From NCBI RefSeq assembly GCF_003144245.1, contig NW_020289979.1, forward strand, positions 620,001 through 684,000: 64,000 nucleotides of DNA, in the 5' to 3' direction. The DNA comes from Jaminaea rosea. Lineage: Eukaryota; Basidiomycota; Exobasidiomycetes; Microstromatales. The notes under the pieces are model-generated. The model was not told the origin of the DNA. It did not search any database and saw only the letters and a list, made by a program, of their open reading frames with translations. Position 1 is the stretch's first letter. Each line of letters opens with the position of its first letter. This document shows, piece by piece, positions 33,082-43,988 of this stretch. The position numbers and the translations under genes are program-made.

Positions 33082-34628
33082 TCATTCGTCATCACTGTCG
33101 TCGGAGAGGAACTCGCTCTCGTCCTCGTCAAGCTCGTTGAGCAGCTGCAGGTCCAGCTGGTAACGGAGCACTCCACCAATGCCACCAAAGCCACGCACGA
33201 ATTGCATCCCCTCCTGAGATCGATCACTGACGAACTCAAGGCTGCAGCCGAATTGCTGGTAGTTCTCGGCGATCCACTCGAGAAGCGGCATAGGCTCGGC
33301 GGTCTGCTCCATTGGCTCGCCCGTGGCTGCGTCCTTGAAACGGTCGGTCTCCTTCTCCTGAGCAGGCGTGAGCATAAGCACAATCTCGCGCGCTTCAGAG
33401 TCCTTGAGCGTGTAGCGAGTGAGCTCCAGGTTCTCCCAAACAATCAATGTTTCGACCGCACCGGCATCGAGGGCCTTGAAGGTGTCTCCAACGCCGAAGC
33501 AGTACTTGCCCGTCTCGAGGGAAATCTCGTCAAAGTACTTTTGAATGAGCTTCTTCTCCTGGACGAACTTGACGTTCTGGAGCGACTCGGCGGAGAGTTC
33601 GATTGCTTGATTGAAGCCATTCTCGCCTCCGTAAGAGACGTCGACTGTGCGGATGACCTTGGGGGCGAGGCGATAGTCGAACATGTCCGACTGACCCAGC
33701 TCCGTCTTGAAGTCGGCGCTACCAGCGAGGACGAGACCGGCAACATTGCACTTGTTGTCGGTGATGAAGTGCTGCGTGGCAAGCTCGGCGACCTTGCGCA
33801 CGTAGTTGTGGCGGGCCTCCTCTCTCAATCGGGCGAAACGGAGGGCAGATTGACCACCACGCCCGTGCTTCTTTGGAAGGTCGACGGAGAACTTGTGGAT
33901 AATGTTGCGCGTGTTGCCTGAGAGGGTACCGAAGAGGGCACCGTTACCGTCCATGATGATGAAGCCAAAGGAGGCATCGGACTCGAGGAGCTCGCTGAGG
34001 GCTTCGGTGTGGAACTTGTTGTCACAGAGGTAAAGGGAAGTGTTGATCGGCTTGAAGGGTTCGAAAGAGATGTTGACCTGGCGTAGCGGTGAGGAAAGTC
34101 AGATCTTGCTCTCAAGGAATATACTTTTGTAACTGCGCCTCACCTTCTTCTCCTTGCCTTCATCAGTCAAGACAGTGCCACAGTAGACGACGAGACCATT
34201 GGGCGGGACTGAGAGGGAGCGAACAGCGCCGATCAGCATCTTGCTGCCCTCGTTCCAGGGTCTGTAGAGGACAGGCCCATACTCACTTCTGTTGTAAAGC
34301 TTCAGCCTCTGCTGGGTACTCGTGATAGCCGCCAAGACGGACAAACGGTTGACCCGCGACTTGATGTTCGAGGCAGTGCCGTACTCCTGGGTCAACATGT
34401 TAGAGAACTGAGATACCTGCGACTTTGGCGGAATGACGAGGGAGATCATCGAGGTACCTGCACCTCGGGCATTGTCCAGAGACTTGACGAGCTTCTTGAC
34501 TTTCCAGATCTGCAGCGGTGGGAAGGGACGATCTCGGTCAGAGACAAAGTCGCAGAGGCTAACGAGGCAGGCCGCTATCGCCTTACCTGGATATTCTGCT
34601 CCTCTTGGGAGGGAGTTTGTCCTGACAT
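33082..34628 (-). CDS. SUP45: Eukaryotic peptide chain release factor 1 (eRF1)
   Basis: Exons on the minus strand are 34628-34587, 34509-34287, 34208-34144 and 34077-33082, giving 441 residues, the usual size. Domain 1 has the GTS turn at 32-34, NIKS at 62-65 and YLCDNKF for stop-codon reading. Domain 2 has GGQ at 184-186 in [17 protein letters not shown], which triggers peptidyl-tRNA hydrolysis. Domain 3 is complete and ends in the acidic tail expected for eRF3 binding. All three standard stop codons are presumably read, since TAA, TAG and TGA each end genes here. The second intron (34286-34209) is 78 bases, a multiple of three, and free of in-frame stops; splicing it restores the family sequence [16 protein letters not shown]. 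Same strand as the ArfGEF gene downstream, 359 bases away. Confidence 0.97.
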
Positions 34629-34987
34629 GCTGGGAATGGATTCGTGAGGGGTGGCGAAAGGAGCAAGGCAGGGCAGGGCGGAGGCAGTGGAGATGATCCA
34701 AGTGATGAAGAGCAAAGGCACCAACCACCAACCAAGTCTCGTCCTCGCCGCCGTCCTCGCCTCCGCCGCCTCCGCTTGTCCCGCGAAGAAGTGATCCAAA
34801 ATCTGCGCCCTCGAGTCACCACGTGGCTGGGGCGCAACCACGGCCGTCGCCCCTCACCCAGCAGCCTCGAGTCCTCTAATTGATCCATTGTCCACGTCAA
34901 GTGAATAAGAATGGGTATCGCATCGAACAACATCAAGGTTCCCACACTTGGAGCAGCCCCCCAACAACCCTTTTACCGAGGTAGCAA
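34629..34987. other. eRF1 promoter and ArfGEF 3' flank
   Basis: 359 bases between the eRF1 start and the ArfGEF stop, both on the minus strand. The eRF1 side carries purine/pyrimidine-rich blocks of GCC and CTC triplets. No TATA element or RNA gene seen. Confidence 0.4.
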
Positions 34988-37900
34988 TCACCGTCCAGTC
35001 TCAACAGGCCCGCCCTCCTCGCCCTCCCTCACCTTGGCCATCTCCTCATCCGCCCTGGCCAACGCCCTTTCCATCTGTCGCTCATCCCTCTTCTCACTTC
35101 TCATACGCTGCGCCTGCGTCAGACTCTCGACATAGCTCTGCCATTTGACGAGCTCCGCCAAGAGGTAATTGCTCTTCCTCTCCCAGTTGCTCAAAGCACG
35201 CCCAAAGTTGGTTCCACGGGGTGAATAGAGGGACAGCATCGGTTGACGAAGCTCATTGTGCTCTGTCAGGTCGTGCTCTGTACGGGCAATGTAAGCAAGG
35301 CAAGAGTCAATTTGCTCTTCCTCGCGGAGCGTGCTGGCGACAGTTGGAGGCTGCGGGGCTTTCCATTCGTTGATGTAGGTGCGCTCGTTACCGTGCCCTG
35401 TGTAGACGAAAGAGCGTACCGACGGGGCACCGCCACCGCTGGATGAGGGCGCCACACCAGAAGGAGCAGGACCGCCACTGAGTCTTGAGGAGCGACGTGA
35501 CGAGTCGTTGCCGATGGAAAGGAAGTTGGCACGACTGCTTCGCCCACTACGCCCACTGCGCCCGCTGCGCCCACTGCGGATGCTAGACGATCTGCCCTGC
35601 GAGACGTACATGGCCCCACTGTCAGCGGTAGAGTCGCGGAGTACCTCCGACTCGCCCAAGTCATCCACGCTCATCGAGCCTCGGCCGATCAAGCTGTCAT
35701 ACGACGCAGACCCTGTGCCGCTGCTCGAGGGAGCGACAAGGTTCCAACCATACTCCATGTTCGACACTCCACCGGCCAAGGGCTGCTTGCTAAGCCTGGC
35801 CGCCCAGTAGTTGCACGTCGACAGCCACTCCTGTACCAAGTCTTCAGTCCCTGCTTGGAAGAAGTAGACAGCTCCCGATGCAAGCGTGAGGGCAAAGACA
35901 TGCGGGCGGGCCTTGTTGTAGCCCGGAGGAGGGAGAGCATGCGCCAAAGCGTGGGCCAGAGTGAATTCGCCCAACTTCGTCGCGTTGGAGAGCCAATTAC
36001 CACCCCCTACGGCTGATGCTGCCTTAGAAGAGCTGGTGCTGGAGGCTTGCTGACCAAATGTGAACATGCTCATGACTCCCTTTTGGATGACGACGAAGAC
36101 CTCGGTCCAGCTCTTGTCCTTCGCCCTCTTCGACGGAGTCTCCCAGTAATGCTTGCGCGTCAGAACACCCTCCTTTGCCCACGGAGGGCCAATTAGTGCT
36201 AGCTCATCGTCAGAGATGTCGTCGTCTGCGTCCATGTCCGCCCCATTCTGGTCCTCATCCTTCGTCTCCTTGACCAGCGATGTGGTGAGCATGCTTGCGA
36301 AGCCTAGCGTGCCAGGCGCAGCGGTACTTGACGGCGTAGTGTTGGCCTTTTCTCCTCCTGAAACAGGGGCGTTGTTCGTCTCCCAGCTCGTCATGGAGCT
36401 ACCCGGAGTCAGAGTATGGGCAGTCGTCTCTCCCATTGACCTCGACCCCACCGAAATCTGCGAGCCGCCAGCACTCCCAATGCTCCCAGTCGCACCGCCA
36501 CTATTGTCATCACGGAAGCTCTGCGCGGCGAGCAGACCCTGAATGCCACGTATGCTCCCACGCTTAAGCTGCGCAATCTTTCCACCAGCACCGCTGCCAC
36601 CGCTGATGCTTCCAGTAGGCGCGCCGCTCATTGACATGCGACCACGGCGCTGTGAGCCGGTGATAGTCGCGTCCCCTCCGTCTGCGGCGCTGCCGCCCAT
36701 GGGCAGGCGGATGCGCTCTTGCTTGACTGCGCCGTACATGTCCTTGAGGAGGGCATCCAGCTCGATCTCTTGACGACGGTCAGAGAGGTACAGGCCTCGA
36801 CCTGCTGCTCCCGCAGTGGCACCGCCAGTGCCTCGCGACCAACTGGAGGGCGTGCTGCGCCCACCGCCAGCAATGATACTGTCTCTGGGAGAAGCGGTGG
36901 AAGAGGCGTGGCGCAGGGTGGAAGCATGACTGACGCTGGGCGGTAGACCGGCAGAGGCAGTATGAGCTGTCGTGTTGGTATCATAGCTATGCGCCACACT
37001 TCCGCTGCCCCCACTCTTGACGCTCATCGAATCTGCATCTCTCCCTGAAGCCATGCTACCTCGCACTGTCCCCTGACCCTTGCCGATTGTAGCCTCTTGC
37101 TGTTGCTGGTTCTCAGAGACGGCCAACATGGTGTTGCGGACGAACTGCGGGCGGGTCATCCTTTCAGAGATGTCGGCCACGTGCAGATCCGTGTTGAGGA
37201 GAAGGAGAGAGAAGACTACTGCGTGTACGTTATCTTGTGAGCCGTACGTGCTTGCCACTCCCTTGGCGCTGCTGCTCGTCAGCTGGCACTGCCAGTATCG
37301 TTGACTGAAGGCACCCAAAATGCGGTCCACTTGTTGTGTCTCCGCCCTCAACCAAAGCCTGTCACACAGCTGTCGAAGCGCCGCGTCCAGTCGAAGGTCT
37401 TTGAAGTCGAAGTGGTCGAAGTAAAGGCGGCGCGTTGCTTCCTTCAAGGGGCCAATCCCGCCAAGCCATTCGGCAATCTTCTCCTTCGCCATCCAGGAAG
37501 TGCTAGTAGGATCGTCCTCGGATGAGGCCCAGCATTTAGCCGCAAGCTCCCGTGCTGAGTCAAGGAGACCGTCGTCTATGCTTGTGGTGAGCATGGAGGA
37601 GGCGCCGCCGCTAGAGGCGCCGGTGATGGTGGTTGCTGTTGTGTTGGCATTGCTGCTGGCATGGGAAGGTCGACCGCTCGTAGGAGCGCTGCTGCCCTTG
37701 AACCCATCAGATGAGGATCCGCCAATCGAGCTAGGAGGAGCGATGTTGGCTCCGCCGGTACTGCCGGCGATTGGCCCTCTTCCACTTGCATTACTGTGCA
37801 TGCTTACGCGACCAATCTCAGAGGGTAGCGGTCCGATATCAGAGACGTCGCGGCGCTGAGATACGGGGAGCGCGCTTCTAGGGCCCGTGCCCGCCAGCAC

Positions 37901-40144
37901 TGCCTTACCGCCGAGGGAGGGCGTGGGATCATCGTCTGTAACTGAAGCTCCGCCCATCTCAGTGGGCTGTTGTGGCTGCGGAATCAGACGAATGCTGCGC
38001 TCCGGATGCTTTTCGAGGTCGTCCTCGTCATCAATTTCCTCGCTTGACGAATCATCCAAAGGGTCGTTACCATCTTCACTCTCATCGCTAGCTCTATGCG
38101 GTGCTTGACGCGCCGTCCTTGTGGAAGGGTAGCCCGAGCTCTCGCTCTCCGCAGAGGGACGGCTCACCGCTTCACGTAGGGCAGCAGCCGCAGCACCTGC
38201 ACCGCTGGTTTCGCTGCCCTCTGCGGCCGTCTCGAAGCTCACAAAACTCGTGGCGGACTGGTTGCCTCGGCGATGAGGGCTGCGAGCTGTGCCGGTAGAA
38301 GCCGCGGTAGGAGCGGGCCCAGAGAGCGACGCAGACGAGTCGCGAACTGCATCGCCATCGTTCGGTGCGGTCAGGACCGAGTCGTTCGTGGAAACGCCCG
38401 AGTCTGCCACAGTAGAGTCAATCGTCTGGAAGTTCTCGCCCTCTGGTGAGGCGGCCGAGCTTGGCGTCTGAGGGGCAGCAGAGGCCGAGCTAGGGCGAGC
38501 AGCGGACTTGCCGGAGGACTTGACGCCAGCTGCAAAGGGGCTGCGGCTGCGTTCCCAGGGTCGACCGAAAGGAGGTACTGGCGTCTGAGGGTCGCCCGCA
38601 GTACCGCCGGCGCCGCCGTTGTCCTGCCCGTGCGTCGACGCTGACACAGTCCTGCGCTCCGAACTCTCATCCGGTGTAAGGCTGCGGCTGACATTTCTTG
38701 ACGCTGCAGGCGAAGTGGGCGCACTTCTCGCCGTACGTGGCTGGTTAGCGTCGTCATGAACCTTCAGGGTGGCTCCACTACGCTGCTGCTGCTGCTGCTG
38801 CTGTTGCCCCTCCTGGCCCATCCCGATCCCCAAGCCTAGCTGAGGCAACTCCGGGCTAGGCCCCCAAGTAGCCTTTGGCGTGAACTTGGTCTTGTTCTCC
38901 AGATCATGCGCGCTAGCTTTGAGCGTCTCGTCCATCTCGGTCTCCCAGGCTTTGATAGCTGTTCGCAGCTCCTGGCCCGAGGCGCTCGACTGGACAGAGG
39001 ACCCGCCTTTGCTCGCCATCTTGGCGTGGCCTTGCGGCGCTTTGTTGCGAGAGATGCTGTTCGAGGAGGTAGAGGCGGCCCAATCGCCGAACTTCGTGGG
39101 GATGCTTGGCACTTGCGGGACGTCATTTCGGATGGGCGGGGAGCCGGGGATGGAGGGGCGACGCTTGCTGCCGCTGAGGATCACGGTTGCATTTGACGTT
39201 GCCGGGCCGCTGCTTTGATGGTGGAGAGAGGGCGTGCTGGCTCCTGCCGCGGCATTCTGGTTGCGAATGTACGTGGGTGCTCGGAAACGCTTGAAGAGCG
39301 TGCTCGTCTTCTTCATGCGGTCCTTGAGCGAGGAGGACTGCGTCGCTGCCCCGCCGCTGTCGGTCAGCACTCCGAGATCCTCATTAGAGCTTGACCTGCC
39401 TGACGAGACTCGAGGCGGCGGCTGCGGTGGTGGGGCGGGGGGCAATGGACGGGAGAGCATCGATGTTCGTGGGATCGATGTTGTCCTCTCTGGCTTTACC
39501 ACGTCAGATGCAGCAGTTGGACGGGTGCTCGTGGCGTCCGGATAGGCTGGGATGCCCACCGTAGGGGAAGCCCTGGGCGCGGCTGCTGCACTGTCGCGCT
39601 GCGAGGATGAAAAAGCTGACGAAGCAGCCGCAGTCTTTGGCGGCAAAGAAGGGCCAGGACTCTGGACGCTGGTCGCTGTAGGCGTAGGCGTACGAGAACG
39701 CGAGACCCGAGGCGTAGACTCTGCTAGCGTCCGCGGTGAGAAGCCGGTGTCTCCACTATCGTCGTCGTAGTCGTCTGCGACGCCTCCCGTTTCTCTCAGT
39801 TGGACAGTCTCGTTACTAGCCAAGATGGCCTCAAAGCTCTTGCCAACTCGTCCAGGAGGAGCAGATGCAGCACCAGCCTCGTTGCGTCCCGAAGAAGCAG
39901 AGCTGAAGGACTGGACAGTGCTGGCCGTCGCAGGGCGAGAGGACGATGCTCCGGCCACTCCTCTTCGGAAGGGCCAACGTCGAGAAGTGGATGTCGACGT
40001 CGCACTAGTGTCGTTGGAGTTGATATTGACGGTGCTGTTCTGAGACGAAGAAGAGCGGCGATGTCGTTGCTGCTGTGACGAGGTGCGAGGAGGCCCGGCG
40101 CGAGGTCCACTACTTTGCTGCGACGAGTAGGACAAAGAAGACAT
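34988..40144 (-). CDS. Sec7-PH Arf guanine nucleotide exchange factor (Syt1-like)
   Basis: One uninterrupted exon of 1718 residues. The first 850 residues are disordered: Ser/Pro/Ala-rich, with a Gln run (DNA 38784-38808), PPPP stretches and acidic patches. A Sec7 domain spans about 850-1020; the catalytic glutamate finger is E935 in AETQQVDRIL, and LLLNTDLHVADI marks the following helix. A PH domain lies at about 1323-1455, opening EGVLTRKHYWETP and closing with VQEWLSTCNYWAARL. A charged C-terminal helix (about 1610-1710) may be a coiled coil. The Sec7-then-PH order matches the EFA6/Syt1 class rather than the large Golgi GEFs Gea/Sec7. Such proteins load GTP on Arf GTPases at membranes reached through PH-phosphoinositide binding. 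The exact yeast counterpart (Syt1 or Yel1) is not decided. Confidence 0.9.
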   Translation of the reverse strand: MSSLSYSSQQSSGPRAGPPRTSSQQQRHRRSSSSQNSTVNINSNDTSATSTSTSRRWPFRRGVAGASSSRPATASTVQSFSSASSGRNEAGAASAPPGRVGKSFEAILASNETVQLRETGGVADDYDDDSGDTGFSPRTLAESTPRVSRSRTPTPTATSVQSPGPSLPPKTAAASSAFSSSQRDSAAAAPRASPTVGIPAYPDATSTRPTAASDVVKPERTTSIPRTSMLSRPLPPAPPPQPPPRVSSGRSSSNEDLGVLTDSGGAATQSSSLKDRMKKTSTLFKRFRAPTYIRNQNAAAGASTPSLHHQSSGPATSNATVILSGSKRRPSIPGSPPIRNDVPQVPSIPTKFGDWAASTSSNSISRNKAPQGHAKMASKGGSSVQSSASGQELRTAIKAWETEMDETLKASAHDLENKTKFTPKATWGPSPELPQLGLGIGMGQEGQQQQQQQQRSGATLKVHDDANQPRTARSAPTSPAASRNVSRSLTPDESSERRTVSASTHGQDNGGAGGTAGDPQTPVPPFGRPWERSRSPFAAGVKSSGKSAARPSSASAAPQTPSSAASPEGENFQTIDSTVADSGVSTNDSVLTAPNDGDAVRDSSASLSGPAPTAASTGTARSPHRRGNQSATSFVSFETAAEGSETSGAGAAAAALREAVSRPSAESESSGYPSTRTARQAPHRASDESEDGNDPLDDSSSEEIDDEDDLEKHPERSIRLIPQPQQPTEMGGASVTDDDPTPSLGGKAVLAGTGPRSALPVSQRRDVSDIGPLPSEIGRVSMHSNASGRGPIAGSTGGANIAPPSSIGGSSSDGFKGSSAPTSGRPSHASSNANTTATTITGASSGGASSMLTTSIDDGLLDSARELAAKCWASSEDDPTSTSWMAKEKIAEWLGGIGPLKEATRRLYFDHFDFKDLRLDAALRQLCDRLWLRAETQQVDRILGAFSQRYWQCQLTSSSAKGVASTYGSQDNVHAVVFSLLLLNTDLHVADISERMTRPQFVRNTMLAVSENQQQQEATIGKGQGTVRGSMASGRDADSMSVKSGGSGSVAHSYDTNTTAHTASAGLPPSVSHASTLRHASSTASPRDSIIAGGGRSTPSSWSRGTGGATAGAAGRGLYLSDRRQEIELDALLKDMYGAVKQERIRLPMGGSAADGGDATITGSQRRGRMSMSGAPTGSISGGSGAGGKIAQLKRGSIRGIQGLLAAQSFRDDNSGGATGSIGSAGGSQISVGSRSMGETTAHTLTPGSSMTSWETNNAPVSGGEKANTTPSSTAAPGTLGFASMLTTSLVKETKDEDQNGADMDADDDISDDELALIGPPWAKEGVLTRKHYWETPSKRAKDKSWTEVFVVIQKGVMSMFTFGQQASSTSSSKAASAVGGGNWLSNATKLGEFTLAHALAHALPPPGYNKARPHVFALTLASGAVYFFQAGTEDLVQEWLSTCNYWAARLSKQPLAGGVSNMEYGWNLVAPSSSGTGSASYDSLIGRGSMSVDDLGESEVLRDSTADSGAMYVSQGRSSSIRSGRSGRSGRSGRSSRANFLSIGNDSSRRSSRLSGGPAPSGVAPSSSGGGAPSVRSFVYTGHGNERTYINEWKAPQPPTVASTLREEEQIDSCLAYIARTEHDLTEHNELRQPMLSLYSPRGTNFGRALSNWERKSNYLLAELVKWQSYVESLTQAQRMRSEKRDERQMERALARADEEMAKVREGEEGGPVETGR

Positions 40145-40983
40145 TGCGATCCGACGACGTCGTCGACGACTCGATGAGGGACGAGAGCGAGTTCCAATTC
40201 GGGGTGAGAAGGCCCTTGCTTGGCTTGCTTGCTTGTGTGCTTGCTTGCGCTTTGCTTGCTAGCTGCTGCAATCGCAAGCGAATGGTCGAAGACGGACCTG
40301 AATCTCCTCCGATCCACACAAGGAGAGCGGCGTCAATCTACGCCCCAGAACAGTCGACCGAGGGGGTCTGACTGGGTAATGACGCCGTTGCGAAGTGATG
40401 AAGAGTCGGCCTGCGTGTGGACGCAGAGGCGGGCCGGCTTTGCGCTCGGGCCGCTCGATGTGAGGAGAGGCTGGAGAGGGGCAGCAGCAGGAGGCCAACA
40501 CGCTAGGGACGCAAGGAAAGGCAGGACGTGCCCGAGCGAGGGTGGGAAAGAAGATGCAGAAGAAGGCCTTTGCGGGAGTCACGGACGAAAGGAAGAGGGC
40601 ACAGCGAGTGGGAGAAGGAGGGAGGCGGAGAAGTGAGCAAGGCCACAGGAGGTGAGGTGGTGAGAAGGCGTGAAAAGACAAAGAAAGCGCACCTGAGAGG
40701 CGACGACGTCGACGCCTGCAGCTGGATGGGCTCAGACTCCGCTGACGCCCCCCAAGTCAACCAACACTTGCGGCCACCCAAAATGCTCACTCGACTTGTG
40801 CCTCCTCGTGCCTCCTCGTGCCTCCTCAATCCTCGCTGTTTCGCGGCGAAATGCTATATATTGAAAAGAGATGGCTGCACAATAACAAGGGCAGCGCAAA
40901 GTGACCGCCATCGAGCCTAAGCATGCCCTGCTGTCATGGTCTCCTCGCGCTGCCATTACCAATTACCACTCCTTGCGTCTGCC
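40145..40983. other. ArfGEF promoter and LSH 3' flank
   Basis: 839 bases. A GCTT-rich simple stretch at about 40217-40264 lies close to the ArfGEF start and a perfect 10-base triplication at 40798-40827 lies further upstream; an AT-rich GCTATATATTG occurs near 40852-40862. No gene is supported: the open frames at 40503-40829 and 40528-40920 are low-complexity. Confidence 0.4.
40798..40827. repeat. Tandem triplication of a 10-base unit
   Basis: The unit GTGCCTCCTC is repeated three times without a mismatch. It lies between the LSH stop and the ArfGEF start. It may be a slippage product; a regulatory role is possible but unsupported. Confidence 0.85.
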
Positions 40984-43900
40984 TCACGCGTCGGCCATGA
41001 GCCTGGCCAAATCCTCGTTCGCTCCATCCGCCGCCGTCTCGGTCACCTCGAAAGCGGGATCACTACCAGAAGCGCCCTGAGCCGACCAGCCCATTCCTCT
41101 AGCATACGCAGCTTCCGATCGGTCCAGAAGCAGGTCAAGCGTCTTCTGCGAGATGACCTCGTCGTCCTCCCCAGCAAGCTGCACCTTCTCCCCCTCGAGC
41201 GCAAGTAGCGAACGAGCCATATCTACCATGCTCTCATTCTTGCCCGATCCACCGCCACTCTTCGATCCACCGCTCAGAGCATCAGAGACAGCCCCCGCCG
41301 GCAGCTTGAATGCCCCATTCTTGATCACAATCGCCTCGAGCTTGCGCTTATCCCCAGCGCGCTTGAGCAGGCGCGACTCGACCGTATTCGCGCTCACAAG
41401 TCTGAAGATCAGGACTGGCTTCTTCTGTCCGATGCGATGGACACGGTCCTGCGCCTGAAGGTCCATCTGTGGATTCCAATCGCTATCATAGAAGATCACC
41501 GTGTCTGCTGCGACGAGGTTGATCCCAAGTCCACCGGCGCGAGTGCTGAGAAGGAATAGCTTGACGCTATCCTCACTAGAGTCCTCGTTGAATGATTTCA
41601 TCTGCGCTCGACGTACCTCCTGCGCCGTGGTACCGTCAATGCGGCACGTCTTAAAGTTCTTGTACTCCTCTGCCCAGTCCTGAATAATGTCGAGGATGGT
41701 TGTGAATTGGGAGAAGATGAGGACCTTGTGTTTTTTGGCGAAGAGAGCATCCAATAGGCGATTAAGGAGCAGCATCTTTCCGCTCGCAGTGACGAGGGAC
41801 TTGTCAATCAGCTGTTGGCCATCTGGCTCACGAGGCCAGTCGAAGAGATAAGGGTGGCAGCAGATCTTTCGGAGCTGCATGAAGAGGTTCTGCAGCTTCA
41901 TATTGTTGATCTCGCGCTGCGCTTGGCGGATGGAGAAGAGCTTGCCCTGACGCTCTTGCTCCTTGAATGAGGGGGGCTCGGGAGTGGGGTCACGGCCGAC
42001 GTCCTCGCCTCGCTCGATGCGCTTGGCAAAGACGTCTTCGTCCTCCTCGGCGTAATTGATTTTGCTGGTGCGACCTTTGCGACGGCGCGACATGGCAGAG
42101 CTAGTCGGCCCGCTAGACGATGACGCTGCTGCCGCCGATGACTTGCCATTGGTCTTCGCCTTTGACTCTGTCCAGGATGCAGACGACGACCCCTCCGCCT
42201 CATCATTCTCGTCCTCTCCCTCGCTCTCTGGCTCATTGCCAAGGATTTTCTTGATCTCCTCCCACTTAAGGCCAGTCTTGCGCTCGAGAAGCCAACGGCG
42301 CACATTGCCGTGGACGCAGCGATCATAGAGCTCCTTTTGCAGCGGTGAGAGCGGGGCGTATAGGAGATACTCTTTCTTCGGAGGCAGCGTCGTCTCGACG
42401 TCCGTCTTGATGCGACGCAAGAGAAAGGGCTTGAGGATGGCATGAAGTTGTGTGATGACGGACTTGCTGTCCTCCTTTGACAGAAGACGATTCGAACCGC
42501 CCTCGTTGTGAATATCGGAGAAATCGAACCATTTTTCGAACGTCTCGAGGTCATCGAAGATATCGGGCAAGATGAAGTTGAGCAGTGACCAGAGCTCCTT
42601 GAGGTTGTTATGGAGTGGCGTTCCCGTGAGGATCAGACGCTGCGCACTGCTGAAGCGCTTGAGCTCTTGTATGAGCTTGCAGTTCATGTTCTTGAGGCGG
42701 TGCCCCTCATCGACAACGATGTATTTCCACTTGAGGTGGGAGAGGTGGACGCGATCCATCATTGCGACCTCGAAGCTGGTGACGACGACGGGGAAGGCCT
42801 TCTTTTCTTCGCTCGTCGAGGGATAGTGAAGGTGGCGACGGAGACTAGCGCGCGCCTTCTTGTCTTGAGCGTGGTACATGAGAGCGGGGATCCCTGGCGT
42901 GAATCGTTCGAACTCGTTGACCCAATTGGCAATCGTAGAGAGTGGAGCGACGATGAGAAAGGGACCCCACACGCCCTTGCTGCGAAGGTGAGCCAAGAAG
43001 GCAATCGTCTGGAGCCTGCATGCGGAAAGTAGGTTGCCGTCAGTGATGACACTTCGAGACGCAATGTGACTACGGTGGATACATACGTCTTACCCAGCCC
43101 CATCTCGTCGGCAAGAATGCCGTTAAGACCATTCTCGTAGAGGCTCACGAGCCATTCAAAACCATCGAGCTGGTAGTCTCGCATCTCGGCGCCTGTGACC
43201 AGAGCTGGCTGGCGTGAGCGGTGCGGTTGCTGCTGCGAGGCTGGCACAGGCGTGCCCCTATTGCTCTTCTGCTTCTTGCTTTGAAGGTCGTCCTTCGTGA
43301 GATAGTCTGAGATCTCAATATCGCCCTCCTTTGGCTTTCTCTTGTTGACCACAGACTTCTTCTGAGGCGCGCCATCATCATGTCCATTCGCCTGCGGTTT
43401 GTCCTCTGCCTCACCAGCTCGGGTGGTCCTGCCTACAGGGGCGCTCTTCGCAGCACTGCCGCTACCCTCTGTTCCTCCCTCTTCCTTGGCTGCCTTCTTG
43501 GCAGCTGCTTCAGCCCTCGACTTGCGCTCGCGCTCCATCTTGTCCGACATGATCTTGGAGTAGACGCCTGAGCGCTGGAGCAGAAACTTGAGCTTCTGCG
43601 CACGCTTCTGGTGCTCCTACGAGAGCGAGGCAGATCAAAGACATGGTCAGGCGTCGGACTCGATTTCAGTGTCTCTGAAGCTTCTCACCTCCGAGTCTTC
43701 TTCCTCTTCCTTCTGCTGCTGCTTGCGACGTTGAGCCTCCAACTTCTGCTCATCTGTCATCTTTGGTCGTCCTCTGCCGTTTGACGTTGAGGGTCCAGCT
43801 GCGCTCGAGCCGCCGTTCTTGTCACCACCGTTCGATTGCTCCTCGTTACCGTTTTCGGGTGCTTCGTCGCCCTGATCAAGAGCTCGAGCGCTGGCGAGTA

Positions 43901-43988
43901 GCTCAGCATCGTTGGAGTCGTCTGCTCCTGGTGTCGACTCCATCGAGTTGTTGGCCGTTGACCAAGCAGAGGAAGATTCACCGGCCAT
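40984..43988 (-). CDS. LSH: SNF2-family chromatin remodeller, LSH/DDM1/Irc5 type
   Basis: Exons 43988-43689, 43616-43087 and 43015-40984 give 953 residues. The second intron (71 bases, GTATGT donor) splits the threonine codon of the Walker A motif DEMGLGKT, and splicing gives [19 protein letters not shown]. Motif II is DEGH, as in LSH rather than the usual DEAH. Motif III is LTGTPLHNN and motif [17 protein letters not shown]. Before the ATPase is a helical, Lys-rich region including [19 protein letters not shown], the typical LSH N-terminal coiled coil. An acidic/Ser linker interrupts the two lobes (about residues 575-650). LSH proteins slide nucleosomes to let DNA methyltransferases and repair factors act; in yeast Irc5 aids cohesin and recombination. 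The ATP-driven activity is well supported; the methylation link here is inference. Confidence 0.93.

Noticed and set aside
32552-33085. 177-codon minus-strand open frame next to the eRF1 stop
   Set aside because: It overlaps the eRF1 3' end in another frame and has no recognisable domain.
42481-42500. GATTCGAACC on the plus strand resembling a reversed tRNA T loop
   Set aside because: It lies inside the conserved coding sequence of the LSH ATPase and the arms do not fold as a tRNA.
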